Positions 15,172 through 23,703 of a stretch of 64,000 bases of DNA are shown here, piece after piece. Location: the NCBI RefSeq assembly GCF_002234405.1, contig NZ_NMQT01000025.1, positions 1 through 64,000 of the forward strand. Direction: 5' to 3'. How positions within the stretch are numbered: the first letter of the stretch is position 1; the number at the start of each line of letters is the position of its first letter. The position numbers and the translations under genes were made by a program. Origin of the DNA: Amycolatopsis thailandensis (GTDB taxonomy: Bacteria; Actinomycetota; Actinomycetes; Mycobacteriales; Pseudonocardiaceae). Below the pieces are notes generated by a model. It worked only from the letters and a program-made list of their open reading frames with translations. It was not told the DNA's origin and searched no databases.

Positions 15172-16671
15172 TTAGGCCTCCAGGGGCCAGGTGTGCACCG
15201 GCGTGTCGGTCGCGGACAGCTCCAGGTACCGGCCCAGCATCCGGTTCAGCGCGGTCTCGCGCTCGGCCCCGCGCTCCTCCGCGCGCAGGACGAACTCCCG
15301 CTGCCACGCCGCGCCGGTCCGCCTGGTGAGGCAGCGCTGCTCGATGACGCCCAGATAGCGCTCTCTCGCCGCGTCCGAAACATCCGATCGGCGTAATCCC
15401 TCGTGCGCCAGCGGCAGCAGGACCCGCAGCACCAGCTCGTCCGGCGGGATCCAGCCGATGCCGGGCCAGTACAACTGCGCGTCGAAACCCCGTCGCGCCC
15501 CCGCGTACATGTTCTCCTCGGCCGCCTGGAACGACATCTGTGTCCACACTGGACGGTCGGCCTCGGCGAGAGCCCGCTGGGCGCCGTAGAAGAAGGCCGC
15601 GTTCGCGACCATGTCGACGACGGTCGGGCCCGAGGGCAGCACCCGGTTCTCCACCCGGAGATGCGGCATGCCGTCGACGACGTCGTAGACCGGCCGGTTC
15701 CAGCGCCAGACGGTGCCGTTGTGCATCCGCAGTTCGGTGAGTTTCGGCGCCTGGCCGGAGTCGAGCGCTTCGATCGGGTCTTCCCGGTCGGTCTCGGGCA
15801 GCAGGCCGGGGAAATACCGGACGTTCTCCTCGAACAGGTCGAAGATCGACGTGATCCACCGCTCACCGAACCAGACCCTCGGCCGCACGCCCTGGTTCTT
15901 CAGCTCCTCCGGCCGGGTGTCCGTGGCCTGCAGGAACAGCGGGATCCGCGTCTCGTGCCAGAGCGTCTTGCCGAGCAGGAACGGCGAATTCGCGCCGACC
16001 GCGATCTGGACCCCGGCCAGCGCCTGTGCCGCGTTCCAATGCGCCGCGAACTCCTCCGGCGCGACCTGGAGATGCAGCTGGACCGAGGTGCAGGCTGCCT
16101 CGGGCAGGATCGACTCGGAGTAGCTGCGCAGGCGCTCGGGTTGTCTGCCGGGCAGTGGCGCGCCCTCCATCGAAAGCACCGTCCGCTCGCCGCGCGCGGC
16201 GAAGATCCGGTCGTTGAGCAGCGAATACCGCGCGTTGTTGGTGAGCCACTTCTGGTCGAAGTGCTCGTGCCGCAGCGTCGGGAGGATGCCGATCATCGCC
16301 AGCGAGGCGCCGGATTCCTCGGCCGTGCGCGCGGCGGCGCCCAGATACGCGCGGAGATCGTCCTCCAGCTGGAGCGCGGACTCGCCGGCCAGCGGCCGCG
16401 GCGGCACGTTGAGCTCCAGGTTGTGCTGGCCGAGTTCGGTGGTGAACGACGGATCGTTCAGCGCCTCGAGCACCGTCGTGTTCGTCATCGACGGGCGCAG
16501 CTCGGCGTCCACGAGATTGAGTTCGACCTCGAGCCCGATGTTCTTGCGAGGGAAGGAAAAACTCCCGTCGGTGAGCATTCGGGCCAAAGTGTCGAGACAA
16601 CGCTGGACCTTTCGGCGGTAACGTCCGCGATCTTGCGGTTCACAGGGGTCCGCCGAAAGATTCTTACCCAT
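15172..16671 (-). CDS. Glutamate-cysteine ligase family (GCS2) enzyme
   Basis: This 499-residue enzyme of the carboxylate-amine ligase/GCS2 superfamily (ATP-dependent peptide-bond formation between glutamate and an amine such as cysteine) shows IGLEVELNLVD (metal/ATP site strand), ELGQHNLELNVPPRPL, TSVQLHLQV and MPHLRVENRVLPSGPT. The ATG at 16671 (MGKNLSADPC) was chosen because upstream residues look unconserved. It is longer than EgtA (about 430 residues), and the genome is expected to make mycothiol rather than glutathione. Gamma-glutamylcysteine or another gamma-glutamyl amide could therefore be the product. Not certain. Confidence 0.8.
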   Translation of the reverse strand: MGKNLSADPCEPQDRGRYRRKVQRCLDTLARMLTDGSFSFPRKNIGLEVELNLVDAELRPSMTNTTVLEALNDPSFTTELGQHNLELNVPPRPLAGESALQLEDDLRAYLGAAARTAEESGASLAMIGILPTLRHEHFDQKWLTNNARYSLLNDRIFAARGERTVLSMEGAPLPGRQPERLRSYSESILPEAACTSVQLHLQVAPEEFAAHWNAAQALAGVQIAVGANSPFLLGKTLWHETRIPLFLQATDTRPEELKNQGVRPRVWFGERWITSIFDLFEENVRYFPGLLPETDREDPIEALDSGQAPKLTELRMHNGTVWRWNRPVYDVVDGMPHLRVENRVLPSGPTVVDMVANAAFFYGAQRALAEADRPVWTQMSFQAAEENMYAGARRGFDAQLYWPGIGWIPPDELVLRVLLPLAHEGLRRSDVSDAARERYLGVIEQRCLTRRTGAAWQREFVLRAEERGAERETALNRMLGRYLELSATDTPVHTWPLEA

Positions 16672-16888
16672 GTTCGTCGAGCTCCTCATTGGCCACGCTC
16701 CGCGGGATCCAGGCGGGACTGCCAGGCGGCCCAACGGTTTCACGCATCGCCTTCGCCCGGCTAGCGGCCAAACTGGTGCTCTCTGTCACTAGGGGTTAAC
16801 TTACAGCAAAATACGCCCGTTCGTACCACCTCGTCCGGAACGTTCGGACGCGAACGGCGTGCGGTGAGGGTGATGACACACTCTCCCG

Positions 16889-17704
16889 GTGGCTGAACTG
16901 ATCACCATCGACGACTCCGGCGACCCCCGGCTCGACGATTTCCGCGACTTGTCCACGGCCGATCGGCGGCCCGATCGGCCGGGCGGGCGTGGCTTCGTGA
17001 TCGCCGAGGGCACCGTCGTGGTCGAACGGCTGCTCAAATCCCGATATCCGGTCCGCGCCCTCCTCGGCGTGGAGCGGCGATTCCACGAATTGAGCGGCGA
17101 ACTGGACGGCGTCGACGTCCCCGGCTACGTGACCTCGGCCGAGACGATGGCCGAGGCGGTCGGATTCCATCTGAACCGCGGGATCCTGGCCGTCGCGGAC
17201 CGGCCCGTCCCGCCGCCGACGGTCGAAAGCGTCATCGACGGCGCGCGGGTGCTCGCGGTGCTCGAAGGCGTCGGTGACCACGAGAATCTCGGCTCGCTGT
17301 TCCGCAACGCGGCCGCGCTCGGTGTCGACGGCGTCCTGCTCGGAGCCGGTTGTTCGGACCCGTTGTACCGGCGCAGCGTCCGCGTTTCGATGGGGCACGT
17401 GCTGCGCGTCCCGTTCGCCACGTTCGGTTCCTGGCCCGGCGACCTGGAAATGCTGCGGGAACGCGGTTTCCGTATCGCGGCCCTCACTCCTCGTGCGGAT
17501 TCCGTTTCGCTGCGCCAGTTACGGGATCAAACACCGGAGAAGGTCGCGTTGATGCTGGGTGCGGAGGGCCCCGGCCTGACCGACGAGGCCATCGCCGCCG
17601 CCGACGTCGCGGTGCGGATCCCGATGCCCGACGGCGTCGATTCGCTGAATGTCGCGACCGCGGGCGCGATCGCGTTCTACGAGACGCGTCCACCGCTATC
17701 GTGA
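16889..17704 (+). CDS. TrmH/SpoU-family RNA 2'-O-methyltransferase
   Basis: This 271-residue SAM-dependent ribose methyltransferase has an N-terminal substrate-binding domain (FVIAEGTVVVERLLKS) and a C-terminal SPOUT knot with all three motifs: NLGSLFRNAAALGVDGVLL (motif 1), VALMLGAEGPGL (motif 2) and IPMPDGVDSLNVATAGAIA (motif 3, the SAM-binding knot). The target could be rRNA or tRNA and cannot be assigned here. The start is GTG at 16889. It is followed 27 bp downstream by the DUF2537 gene. Confidence 0.9.
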   Translation: MAELITIDDSGDPRLDDFRDLSTADRRPDRPGGRGFVIAEGTVVVERLLKSRYPVRALLGVERRFHELSGELDGVDVPGYVTSAETMAEAVGFHLNRGILAVADRPVPPPTVESVIDGARVLAVLEGVGDHENLGSLFRNAAALGVDGVLLGAGCSDPLYRRSVRVSMGHVLRVPFATFGSWPGDLEMLRERGFRIAALTPRADSVSLRQLRDQTPEKVALMLGAEGPGLTDEAIAAADVAVRIPMPDGVDSLNVATAGAIAFYETRPPLS

Positions 17705-17731
17705 GCATCCGAGCGATCACGAGGAGAACCC

Positions 17732-18373
17732 ATGGAATTGCGGATCCGTGAGGGACGCGCGGTGCTGGCCGGGCCGGACGGCGGAAGCGCGCGCGAGGTG
17801 GACCCGCACTCACTCGCGATCGGTTCGGACCTCGCCCAGGCGCTGCACGAGTGGGCGCGTGTCGCGTCGGCCGTCGGCGCCGCCCGCCCCGGCGACTCCG
17901 GTGACCCCGACTCCGGCGACACCGGCACCGAAGCCGTTTCCGTGGTCTCCCAGCGAGGTCGTCAGCTCGCCCAGCGGGTCGCCGCCACGATGGGCACCTC
18001 GGTGCGGTTCGTCGATCCCGTCTCCGGCGAAGGCGTCATCGTCGACCCGCCCACTCCGGCACCCCGCAGCGAACTCGCGCGCCGCCTCTTCGGCACGCCG
18101 GACCCCGCCGGGGAACCGACCCCGTGGCTGACCGGGCTGACCATCTCCGCGTTCGTCGCGGCCGTGGTCGTCGTGGCGATGCTGGCGCTGGCGAACACCC
18201 TGGCGCGTGAGACCAGCGGCTGGCTCGCGCTGCTCGCGTCCGCCGTCGTGACCGCCGGGATCGCTCCGTCGCTGTGGCTGGCGCGCCGGGTGCCGATCGT
18301 GCGGTGGGCGTCGTTCGGCGCGGCCGCGGGGATCGTGATCGCGTGGATCGGCGTGCTGGTCGTCGTCTTCTAG
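17732..18373 (+). CDS. DUF2537-family membrane protein
   Basis: This 213-residue protein has a soluble N-terminal part (ELRIREGRAVLAGPDG, matching the actinobacterial DUF2537 N-terminus), a Gly/Asp-rich linker, and three C-terminal hydrophobic helices from about residue 130. GAGGAGAA precedes the ATG. The function is unknown. It lies behind the SPOUT methyltransferase gene in the same direction and overlaps the convergent gene at 18370 by four bases at the stop codons. Confidence 0.75.
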   Translation: MELRIREGRAVLAGPDGGSAREVDPHSLAIGSDLAQALHEWARVASAVGAARPGDSGDPDSGDTGTEAVSVVSQRGRQLAQRVAATMGTSVRFVDPVSGEGVIVDPPTPAPRSELARRLFGTPDPAGEPTPWLTGLTISAFVAAVVVVAMLALANTLARETSGWLALLASAVVTAGIAPSLWLARRVPIVRWASFGAAAGIVIAWIGVLVVVF

Positions 18374-19188
18374 ACGCGTTTGGAGAACATCAGGATCTGC
18401 CCGCCCGCCTGCGTCGTCCTTTGCCCGCTCAGCGTGTAACCGCGGTATCCGGCGATCTGCACGACCAGCGCCGGGGAGATCCGGTAGGCGCGCATCGCGA
18501 TCTGCACGTGGGGCCGCCCGTCGAATTCCCGCGCGAGCCACCCGAGGCGGGAGGTGCGCGGGAACACACAGGTGACGAAGGCGGTCGGGATGATTCCGGC
18601 GAAAGCGGCCAAGAACAGCAGGTTGGCCAGCGGGTCCTCGGATTCGTCCGACGCTCCGGCGGAAATCAGCGCCACGACGAGCAGGACGGCGATCGTGACG
18701 GGCACGATGCCGTTCAGCCACACGGGGCGGAACCCGGGCCCCGGCGGCGCGGGCAAGGGAAGCCGCGGTGGTGACGGGTCGCGGCCGAGCAGGAGGATCC
18801 GGTCGTCCGGATCGCCGAAATCCGCCGCGACCCGCAAACCCTCCGTCTCGGCGACCTCCGCGACACGCCGGGCGGAGAGGTTCGCGTGCTTGAGGCTGAT
18901 CCAGACCTGGTCCGAACCGCTGATCCGGTTGAGCAGCCAGCGTTCCCGGTCCTTGTCCGGCCGGTCGGGACCGTCGAACCAGGGAACCGGCGGCACGTGC
19001 TGTGGCGCGTACTGGAAACTGAGGCAGCCCTGGTACATCGGCGGGATCTCCAGGTAGCCGCGTTCGCGCGCGATCCCGCGGACGTTGTCAGGGTCGAGCC
19101 GCCATTCCAGCGGTGACACGTGGGAGTACGGCGCCCCGGTGAACACCTCGTACCGCAACCGGACGGTGCTGATGTACCAATCGTGCAT
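18370..19188 (-). CDS. Hypothetical membrane protein
   Basis: This 272-residue protein has a soluble N-terminal half (MHDWYISTVRLRYEVFTGAP, rich in Trp/Tyr/Pro) and two central hydrophobic helices (LNGIVPVTIAVLLVVALISAG and LANLLFLAAFAGIIPTAFVT), then a basic C-terminal domain. The hairpin-like topology puts both soluble parts on the same side. No family recognised. Divergent from the MmcQ/YjbR-like gene at 19222. Confidence 0.65.
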   Translation of the reverse strand: MHDWYISTVRLRYEVFTGAPYSHVSPLEWRLDPDNVRGIARERGYLEIPPMYQGCLSFQYAPQHVPPVPWFDGPDRPDKDRERWLLNRISGSDQVWISLKHANLSARRVAEVAETEGLRVAADFGDPDDRILLLGRDPSPPRLPLPAPPGPGFRPVWLNGIVPVTIAVLLVVALISAGASDESEDPLANLLFLAAFAGIIPTAFVTCVFPRTSRLGWLAREFDGRPHVQIAMRAYRISPALVVQIAGYRGYTLSGQRTTQAGGQILMFSKRV

Positions 19189-19221
19189 GAGTATCCCCCT
19201 CGCACGAGGATACTGAGATCC

Positions 19222-19587
19222 ATGGCCGGTGACCCGCTCGTTTCACTCAGACGGCTCTGCCTCGCGCTGCCGGAGACCTCCGAGCGCCTCAGCCACGGCG
19301 AGCCGGCGTGGTTCGTGCGCGGCAAGAAGTCGTTCGTCAAATACGCCGACCGTCATCACGACGACAAGGTCGCGTTCTGGTGCCCGGCGCCGCCCGGCGC
19401 GCAGGAAGAACTGGTGGGCGCCGAGCCGGAACGGTTCTTCCGGCCGCCCTACGTCGGGCACAGCGGCTGGATCGGGGTCCGGGTGGACGTCGACGTCGAC
19501 TGGGCCGAGATCGAGCGGATCGTCACCGACGCCTATTGCCTCGTGGCGCCGAAATCCCTGATCGCGCAGGTCCCCGGACGCACGTAA
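19222..19587 (+). CDS. MmcQ/YjbR-family DNA-binding protein
   Basis: This 121-residue protein has the YjbR/CyaY-like double-wing fold signature: an N-terminal helix with CLALPETSERLSHGEPAWFV, the strand KSFVKYAD, KVAFWCPAP and PYVGHSGWIGVRVDVDVDW. The family is often annotated DNA-binding, without a proven role. The ATG at 19222 was preferred to a longer in-frame start at 19120 that would overlap the divergent gene. The stop codon TAA lies inside a hairpin (19579-19620). Confidence 0.82.
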   Translation: MAGDPLVSLRRLCLALPETSERLSHGEPAWFVRGKKSFVKYADRHHDDKVAFWCPAPPGAQEELVGAEPERFFRPPYVGHSGWIGVRVDVDVDWAEIERIVTDAYCLVAPKSLIAQVPGRT

Positions 19588-19620
19588 TGGCCCCTCCACC
19601 GGAAGGGGCCATTACGTGCG
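19579..19620. terminator. 17-bp-arm palindrome between convergent genes
   Basis: Arms CGCACGTAATGGCCCCT (19579-19595) and its exact complement (19604-19620) flank the loop CCACCGGA. It contains the stop codon of the upstream gene and ends 3 bp before the stop of sepH on the other strand, so it can terminate both. It shows the same style as the dispersed palindromes but only one copy is in the window. Confidence 0.88.
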
Positions 19621-19623
19621 AAG

Positions 19624-20469
19624 TCAACCTCGTTGCGATCGGACGCCCAACAGGACGTCTTCCCAGGATGGAACGATGGGGTGGTTCTTCTTCCCCTTCG
19701 CCCGTGGAGCGGGTTCGGCCACTTCCTCCGGCTCGTCAGCCGGGAGTGGTGGCTCGACATCTTCGTCGGGCTCCGCGAGCGGCGCGTCGATCACCTTCGC
19801 GACCGGTTCGTCCGGAGCCGAATCGAGAGTGGGCTGGACGGCTGGTTCCTTGGCGGGGTCCAGCGCCCGGACCGTGCGCGGGGCGCGGTAGGCGTTGGGA
19901 TTGAGCAGGACTTCGGCGTTTTCGTCGAGCGCCTGCACGGTGCCGCCGTGCGCGCCGGGCGCGAACGCCCAGTGCGCGCGGTTGTCCGAGCGGCCTGCCT
20001 TCCAGCTCAGCACGACGACCCACTTGCCGTCGTCGCCGCGCCAGGAGTCCCAGGTCGCCTGGCTGTAGTCGTGGCCGCGCTGCCCGAAGGAGTGCGCGAC
20101 GACCTCACCGAGGGTCTGCACGTCGGGGCCGTCTTCGCGGATCGGGTGCGCGCGCTGGGCCAGTTCGGCGGTGCGGGATCGTTCGAGCAGGACCGGGTAC
20201 GCGAACCGCTCGACGCGCTGCACGGTCACGCCGGCGCTGCTCGCGACCTGCTCCACGGACTCACCGGCCCGGATTCGTGCCTGGATCTCGCGTGGCCGCA
20301 TTTGGCTCTCCAACTCGATTTCGATCTGGCCGAGGCGGGTGATGTCACCCCTCGCCGCCGCTCGCAACCTCTCGTCCGCGGGGAGCAGGAAGCGCGTGCG
20401 GCTCGCCGGGTCTTCGCACACGATGGACTTACCGTCCTCGTGCAGCCCGACCACCCGTAGCGCTCGCAT
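19624..20469 (-). CDS. sepH: Cell-division regulator SepH (DUF3071)
   Basis: This 281-residue protein has the SepH layout: an N-terminal DUF3071 domain with an HTH-like segment (IQARIRAGESVEQVASSAGVTVQRVERFAYPVLLER), a second half of the domain (QATWDSWRGDDGKWVVVLSWKAG), then a long acidic Pro/Glu-rich disordered region and a short conserved C-terminus (PSWEDVLLGVR). In Streptomyces and mycobacteria SepH stimulates FtsZ assembly at division septa. It is restricted to Actinobacteria and is a useful taxonomic anchor for the window. Monocistronic. Confidence 0.93.
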   Translation of the reverse strand: MRALRVVGLHEDGKSIVCEDPASRTRFLLPADERLRAAARGDITRLGQIEIELESQMRPREIQARIRAGESVEQVASSAGVTVQRVERFAYPVLLERSRTAELAQRAHPIREDGPDVQTLGEVVAHSFGQRGHDYSQATWDSWRGDDGKWVVVLSWKAGRSDNRAHWAFAPGAHGGTVQALDENAEVLLNPNAYRAPRTVRALDPAKEPAVQPTLDSAPDEPVAKVIDAPLAEPDEDVEPPLPADEPEEVAEPAPRAKGKKNHPIVPSWEDVLLGVRSQRG

Positions 20470-20658
20470 TCTCGCCTCCCCGATTCTTCACCTTTGTGGG
20501 TGTCCACGTTAAAACGGCGCGTCGCCTTGACGTGTGAGGCGCGCCGATGTCATGTGTCCTGCTCACTATTTTGTTCATGACCGCAAGTGCATTCTGCTGG
20601 AGTAATCCACGGCTCGCCGCGTGACGCGCTGGACACACACAGTCACGATCGGGGGAAT
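20470..20658. other. Intergenic region sepH / histidine kinase
   Basis: 189 bp containing the sepH promoter region on one side and the kinase 3' end on the other. AT-rich words (ACTATTTTGTTCATGA near 20566) are present, but I see no strong hairpin, operator or ORF. Confidence 0.5.
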
Positions 20659-21822
20659 CTACGGCAGCCGGATCCGGACGACCAGTCCGCCGCCGCGTCC
20701 GCCCGGTTCCGCGCCCGCGGTCCCGCCGTGCGCCTGGGCGATGGACCGGACGATCGACAGGCCGAGCCCGGCGTTGCGCGAGTCGCCGGTCCGGTCGACC
20801 GACAGCCGCCGGAACGGTTCGAACAGCGCGGGTACGGCGTCCAACGGCACCTGAGGGCCGGTGTTGCGCACCACCAGCGCCGGGTCGCCGCCGATGTCGA
20901 CGTGGATCCAGCCGCCCTTGCGGTTGTAGGTGATGGCGTTGTGCACGAGGTTCGTGACCAGCCGTTCCAGCAGCACGGGGTCGCCGGACACGGTCCGCGG
21001 CCGCAGCCGCGACTCCACGGTGACGCCCGCTTCCTCGGCCATGGCCGCCGCCGACCGGATGACCGTCGCCGCGACCTCGTCCAGGCGGACGGGGCCGCGC
21101 GCGGCCAGGCCGCGATCGCTGCGGGCGAGCACGAGCAGGCCCTCGATCATCCGTTCGCTGCGTTCGTTGGTGTAGATCAGGTGCTCGCCGAGTTTCCGGA
21201 CCTCCGGGCTGACGTCGGGGTCGGCCATCGCCACCTCGACCAGCGTGCGCTGCACGGCCAGTGGGGTCCGCAGTTCGTGGGACGCGTTGGCGACGAAGCG
21301 TTTCTGGCTGTCGAACGACACGGCGAGCCTGTCGAGCATGCCGTCGAAGGTGTCGGCGAGCTCCTTGAGTTCGTCGTCGGGGCCGTCGAGGTCGATCCGC
21401 CTGTCGAGGTTCTCGACCTCGAGTTTCCGCGCGGTGGAAGTGATCGCGTGCAGCGGCCGCAGCACCCGGCTCGCCATCAGCCAGCCGAGCAGCACCGCGA
21501 GCGCGCCGGCGATCGCCAGTGCCACCAGCGATTGCCACAGCAGTGTCGAGAGGACGTCCGAGCGGTATTCGGTGATCGAGGTCGCGACCAGCTGCGTGGC
21601 CTGGGCGCGCTCGACGGGCATGATGGTCGCCGTGTCCATCGGGTACGCCTGGGCGCGCTGGACCGAGATGCCCGCGGCGGTGTCGGCGAAGGCGGCCGTG
21701 TCCGGCAGCTTCGAACTCACCAGCAGGTAGTTGACGATCAGCAGCGCGAGCCCGACGATCAGGAACGCCCCGCCGTAGAGCGCCGTCAGCTTGGTGCGGA
21801 CGGAGAGCCGGAGCGGTTTCAC
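20659..21822 (-). CDS. Sensor histidine kinase (OmpR-pair)
   Basis: This 387-residue kinase has TM1 at about 14-36, a short extracytoplasmic loop of about 55 residues, TM2 at about 93-117, HAMP (RVLRPLHAITSTARKLEVENL), a dimerisation domain with the phospho-acceptor His182 (NASHELRTPLA) and a HATPase domain (N box LVTNLVHNAITYN, GLGLSIVRSIAQAHGG). The GTG start overlaps the response regulator stop by GTGA, giving an operon regulator-kinase. The neighbouring lipoprotein/adaptor/ABC genes (23152-26694, divergent across a repeat block) are the likely targets; this is inference from position. Confidence 0.92.
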   Translation of the reverse strand: MKPLRLSVRTKLTALYGGAFLIVGLALLIVNYLLVSSKLPDTAAFADTAAGISVQRAQAYPMDTATIMPVERAQATQLVATSITEYRSDVLSTLLWQSLVALAIAGALAVLLGWLMASRVLRPLHAITSTARKLEVENLDRRIDLDGPDDELKELADTFDGMLDRLAVSFDSQKRFVANASHELRTPLAVQRTLVEVAMADPDVSPEVRKLGEHLIYTNERSERMIEGLLVLARSDRGLAARGPVRLDEVAATVIRSAAAMAEEAGVTVESRLRPRTVSGDPVLLERLVTNLVHNAITYNRKGGWIHVDIGGDPALVVRNTGPQVPLDAVPALFEPFRRLSVDRTGDSRNAGLGLSIVRSIAQAHGGTAGAEPGGRGGGLVVRIRLP

Positions 21823-22478
21823 GACCCGAACCGGTAACCGGCGCCGGGCACGGTTTCGATCAGCGGCGGCTCGCCGAGCTTGCGCCGCAACGTCATCATC
21901 GCCACGCGGACGGCGTTCGTGAACGGGTCGGCGTGCTCGTCCCACGCCTTCTCCAGCAGGTCCTCCGCGCTGACCACGGTCCCTTCGGCGCGCATCAGCA
22001 CCTCCAGTACCGCGAATTCCTTGGGGGACAAGGGAAGGAACCGGCCGTCGCGGGACGCCTGGTGCCGGGGCAGGTCGAGGACGACGCCGCCGCGTTCCAA
22101 TACCGGCGGCAGCGCCGGCCGCGCGCGCCGCGACAACGCCTGCACCCGCGCGACCAGTTCGGCGAACGCGAACGGTTTCGTCAGGTAGTCGTCGGCGCCG
22201 AGGCCCAGCCCGGCGACCCGGTCGTCGACGTCGGTGGCGGCCGTCAGCATGAGGACGCGCGCCTCGCCGCCGGTCTTCAGCACCGCCGCGCAGACCTCGT
22301 CGCCGTGCACGACGGGAAGGTCCCTGTCGAGCACTACGACGTCGTAGCCGTGCACCCCCACCCGGTCCAGGGCCTGGCCGCCGTCGTAGCAGACGTCGAC
22401 GGCCATGGAGAACCGTCGCAGGCCCTCGGCGATCGTGTCCGCCAGGAGCCGCTCGTCTTCCACCACCAGCACTCTCAC
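21819..22478 (-). CDS. OmpR/PhoB-family response regulator
   Basis: This 219-residue protein has a receiver domain (VRVLVVEDERL; phospho-acceptor Asp51 in VVVLDRDLP; conserved Lys101 in LTKPF) and a C-terminal winged helix (PLSPKEFAVLEVLMRAEGTV, ending VRRKLGEPP-like and GAGYRFGS). The GTG at 22478 starts exactly at the receiver beta-1 strand; the longer upstream reading has low-complexity residues and was rejected. Transcribed with the kinase at 20659. Confidence 0.92.
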   Translation of the reverse strand: MRVLVVEDERLLADTIAEGLRRFSMAVDVCYDGGQALDRVGVHGYDVVVLDRDLPVVHGDEVCAAVLKTGGEARVLMLTAATDVDDRVAGLGLGADDYLTKPFAFAELVARVQALSRRARPALPPVLERGGVVLDLPRHQASRDGRFLPLSPKEFAVLEVLMRAEGTVVSAEDLLEKAWDEHADPFTNAVRVAMMTLRRKLGEPPLIETVPGAGYRFGS

Positions 22479-22596
22479 CAGGTCAGTCTGCCCCGGATGG
22501 GGGTAAGCGCGAGATAAGCGCGGGTCGTCCGGCCGGGTGGTGTGGCCCGGTCGGGTTGGAGGCATCGTGTCTTGGGTACCTGCGGTCGGACGGTTT

Positions 22597-22749
22597 CGCG
22601 TGACCGGTGGGACGACACCCGTGATCAGACGGACGACACGCGTGATTGGGCGGACGGCACGCGGTGGGGACTCGGCCGTCGCCGAATGTCGTCCGTCTGG
22701 CCACGAGTGTCGTCCGTCTGATCACACGTGTCGTCCACTCGGTCACGCG
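22597..22749. repeat. Large inverted repeat of GACGACAC/GTGATCAGA units
   Basis: The left half (22597-22660) reads CGCGTGACC, then three units resembling GGACGACACGCGTGATCAGA. The right half (22685-22749) is its imperfect complement and ends GGTCACGCG. Both inverted and tandem symmetry are visible, with a spacer of about 25 bp. Confidence 0.85.
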
Positions 22750-22791
22750 AACGGACCGGTCCGGCCTCGGCCCACCTCGGCCCGGTGTCGC

Positions 22792-22834
22792 GAAAGCCAC
22801 TTTCGCAACGTTGAAGGTTGCGAAAGTGGCTTTC
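22792..22834. repeat. GAAAGCCACTTTCGCAAC hairpin
   Basis: Perfect 18-bp arms at 22792-22809 and 22817-22834 flank the 7-nt loop GTTGAAG. Each arm also contains the internal partial palindrome GAAAGCCACTTTC. It is not adjacent to any gene end. Confidence 0.88.
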
Positions 22835-22902
22835 ACAACGCGTTCTGCCGAGACAGAGCCGGTACCTGCGGACGGCTTGGCTCAGCCGGCCAGGTGGCCC
22901 CG

Positions 22903-23028
22903 GCCGAACTCGCGTGATCGGAGCCGTGACTCACGTGCTTGGAGGCCGAACTCATGTGCTTGGAGCCGTAACTCGCGTGATCCGGCTTCAAGCACACGAG
23001 TTACGGCGTCAAGCACGCGAGTTACGGC
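22903..23028. repeat. Array of ~21-bp GCCGTAACTCGCGTGCTTG units, direct and inverted
   Basis: Four forward units, with variants CCGAACTCGCGTGATCGGAG, CCGTGACTCACGTGCTTGG, CCGAACTCATGTGCTTGGAG and CCGTAACTCGCGTGATCC, are followed by two inverted units reading CAAGCACACGAGTTACGGC and CAAGCACGCGAGTTACGGC. The third forward unit and the inverted units can form a long hairpin. Confidence 0.85.
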
Positions 23029-23151
23029 TGGGTGCACCTGCCGCGGGCCGGACCAGTGGGAGCGTAAGCGCGACATAAGCGACTTCGCTTACCGCGCCGG
23101 AATCGCCGCCTCCGTAGAAATCGGGTCGCCAAGACGACCGAAGGAGCAGCG

Positions 23152-23703
23152 ATGCGGAAACGACCGATGGCGGCACTGATCGCCGGAGCGGTCTTCGCGC
23201 TGGTGGCCGGCTGCGGCGGCGGGGACGGCGGCGACAAGGTCGCCTCGATCTCATCGCCGCCGAGCGCCGGCGCCGGTGACGGACAGCAGGCCGACAACGT
23301 GTCCGACGAGGACAAGAGGCGCAACTTCGCGAAGTGCATGCGCGAGCACGGGGTCGACATGCCCGATCCCAAGAGGGACGCCAACGGCCAGGACACGGTC
23401 ACCTTCGAGGCGGTCGAGGGTGGATTCGACGAGAACAAGATGAAGGCGGCGGACGAGGCGTGCCGCAAGCTCCTGCCGAACGGCGGCGAGATCAAACCGC
23501 CCACGCCGGAAGAGCTCGACAAGATGCGCAAGGAAGCCAAGTGCATGCGCGACCACGGCATCGACTTCCCGGACCCCGAGCCCGCGGGCAAGGGCGGCGC
23601 CGCCATCGCGCTGGGCGACGCGAACGGTGACCCGAAGAAGTTCGAAGAAGCGGCGAAGGCCTGCGGTCTCGGCATGACCATGAGGGCGGCTCCGGCGAAA
23701 TGA
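23152..23703 (+). CDS. Secreted lipoprotein with duplicated Cys motif
   Basis: This 183-residue lipoprotein has lipobox LVAGC (Cys20). The mature part contains two copies of a Cys motif, KCMREHGVDMPDP and KCMRDHGIDFPDP, each with a further Cys (EACRKL, KACGLG), suggesting two disulfide-bonded helical repeats. Its stop overlaps the next gene (ATGA), so it is the first gene of a four-gene lipoprotein/adaptor/ATPase/permease operon. It could be a substrate-capturing or stress-sensing accessory of the exporter; the role is not established. Confidence 0.82.
   Translation: MRKRPMAALIAGAVFALVAGCGGGDGGDKVASISSPPSAGAGDGQQADNVSDEDKRRNFAKCMREHGVDMPDPKRDANGQDTVTFEAVEGGFDENKMKAADEACRKLLPNGGEIKPPTPEELDKMRKEAKCMRDHGIDFPDPEPAGKGGAAIALGDANGDPKKFEEAAKACGLGMTMRAAPAK

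Larger units (their letters stand above)
22479..23151. other. 670-bp non-coding block of nested repeats
   Basis: Between the response regulator and the divergent lipoprotein gene, three unrelated repeat systems stand side by side: a 65-bp imperfect inverted repeat built of CGGACGACACGCGTGAT units (22597-22749), a perfect 18-bp-arm hairpin (22792-22834), and an array of about 21-bp units with inverted copies (22903-23028). Apparent ORFs here read through the repeats and have no domain. The promoters of the flanking operons must lie at the outer edges. Confidence 0.85.

Noticed and set aside
22597-23028. CRISPR array
   Set aside because: Repeats are contiguous with no unique spacers of uniform length, they occur in inverted orientation, and no cas genes are nearby.
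22818-23078. Short ORF across the repeat array (peptide with repeated TRVIGAVTHVLG-like units)
   Set aside because: A translation of the DNA repeats only; frames in all directions give similar periodic peptides, and no RBS is present.
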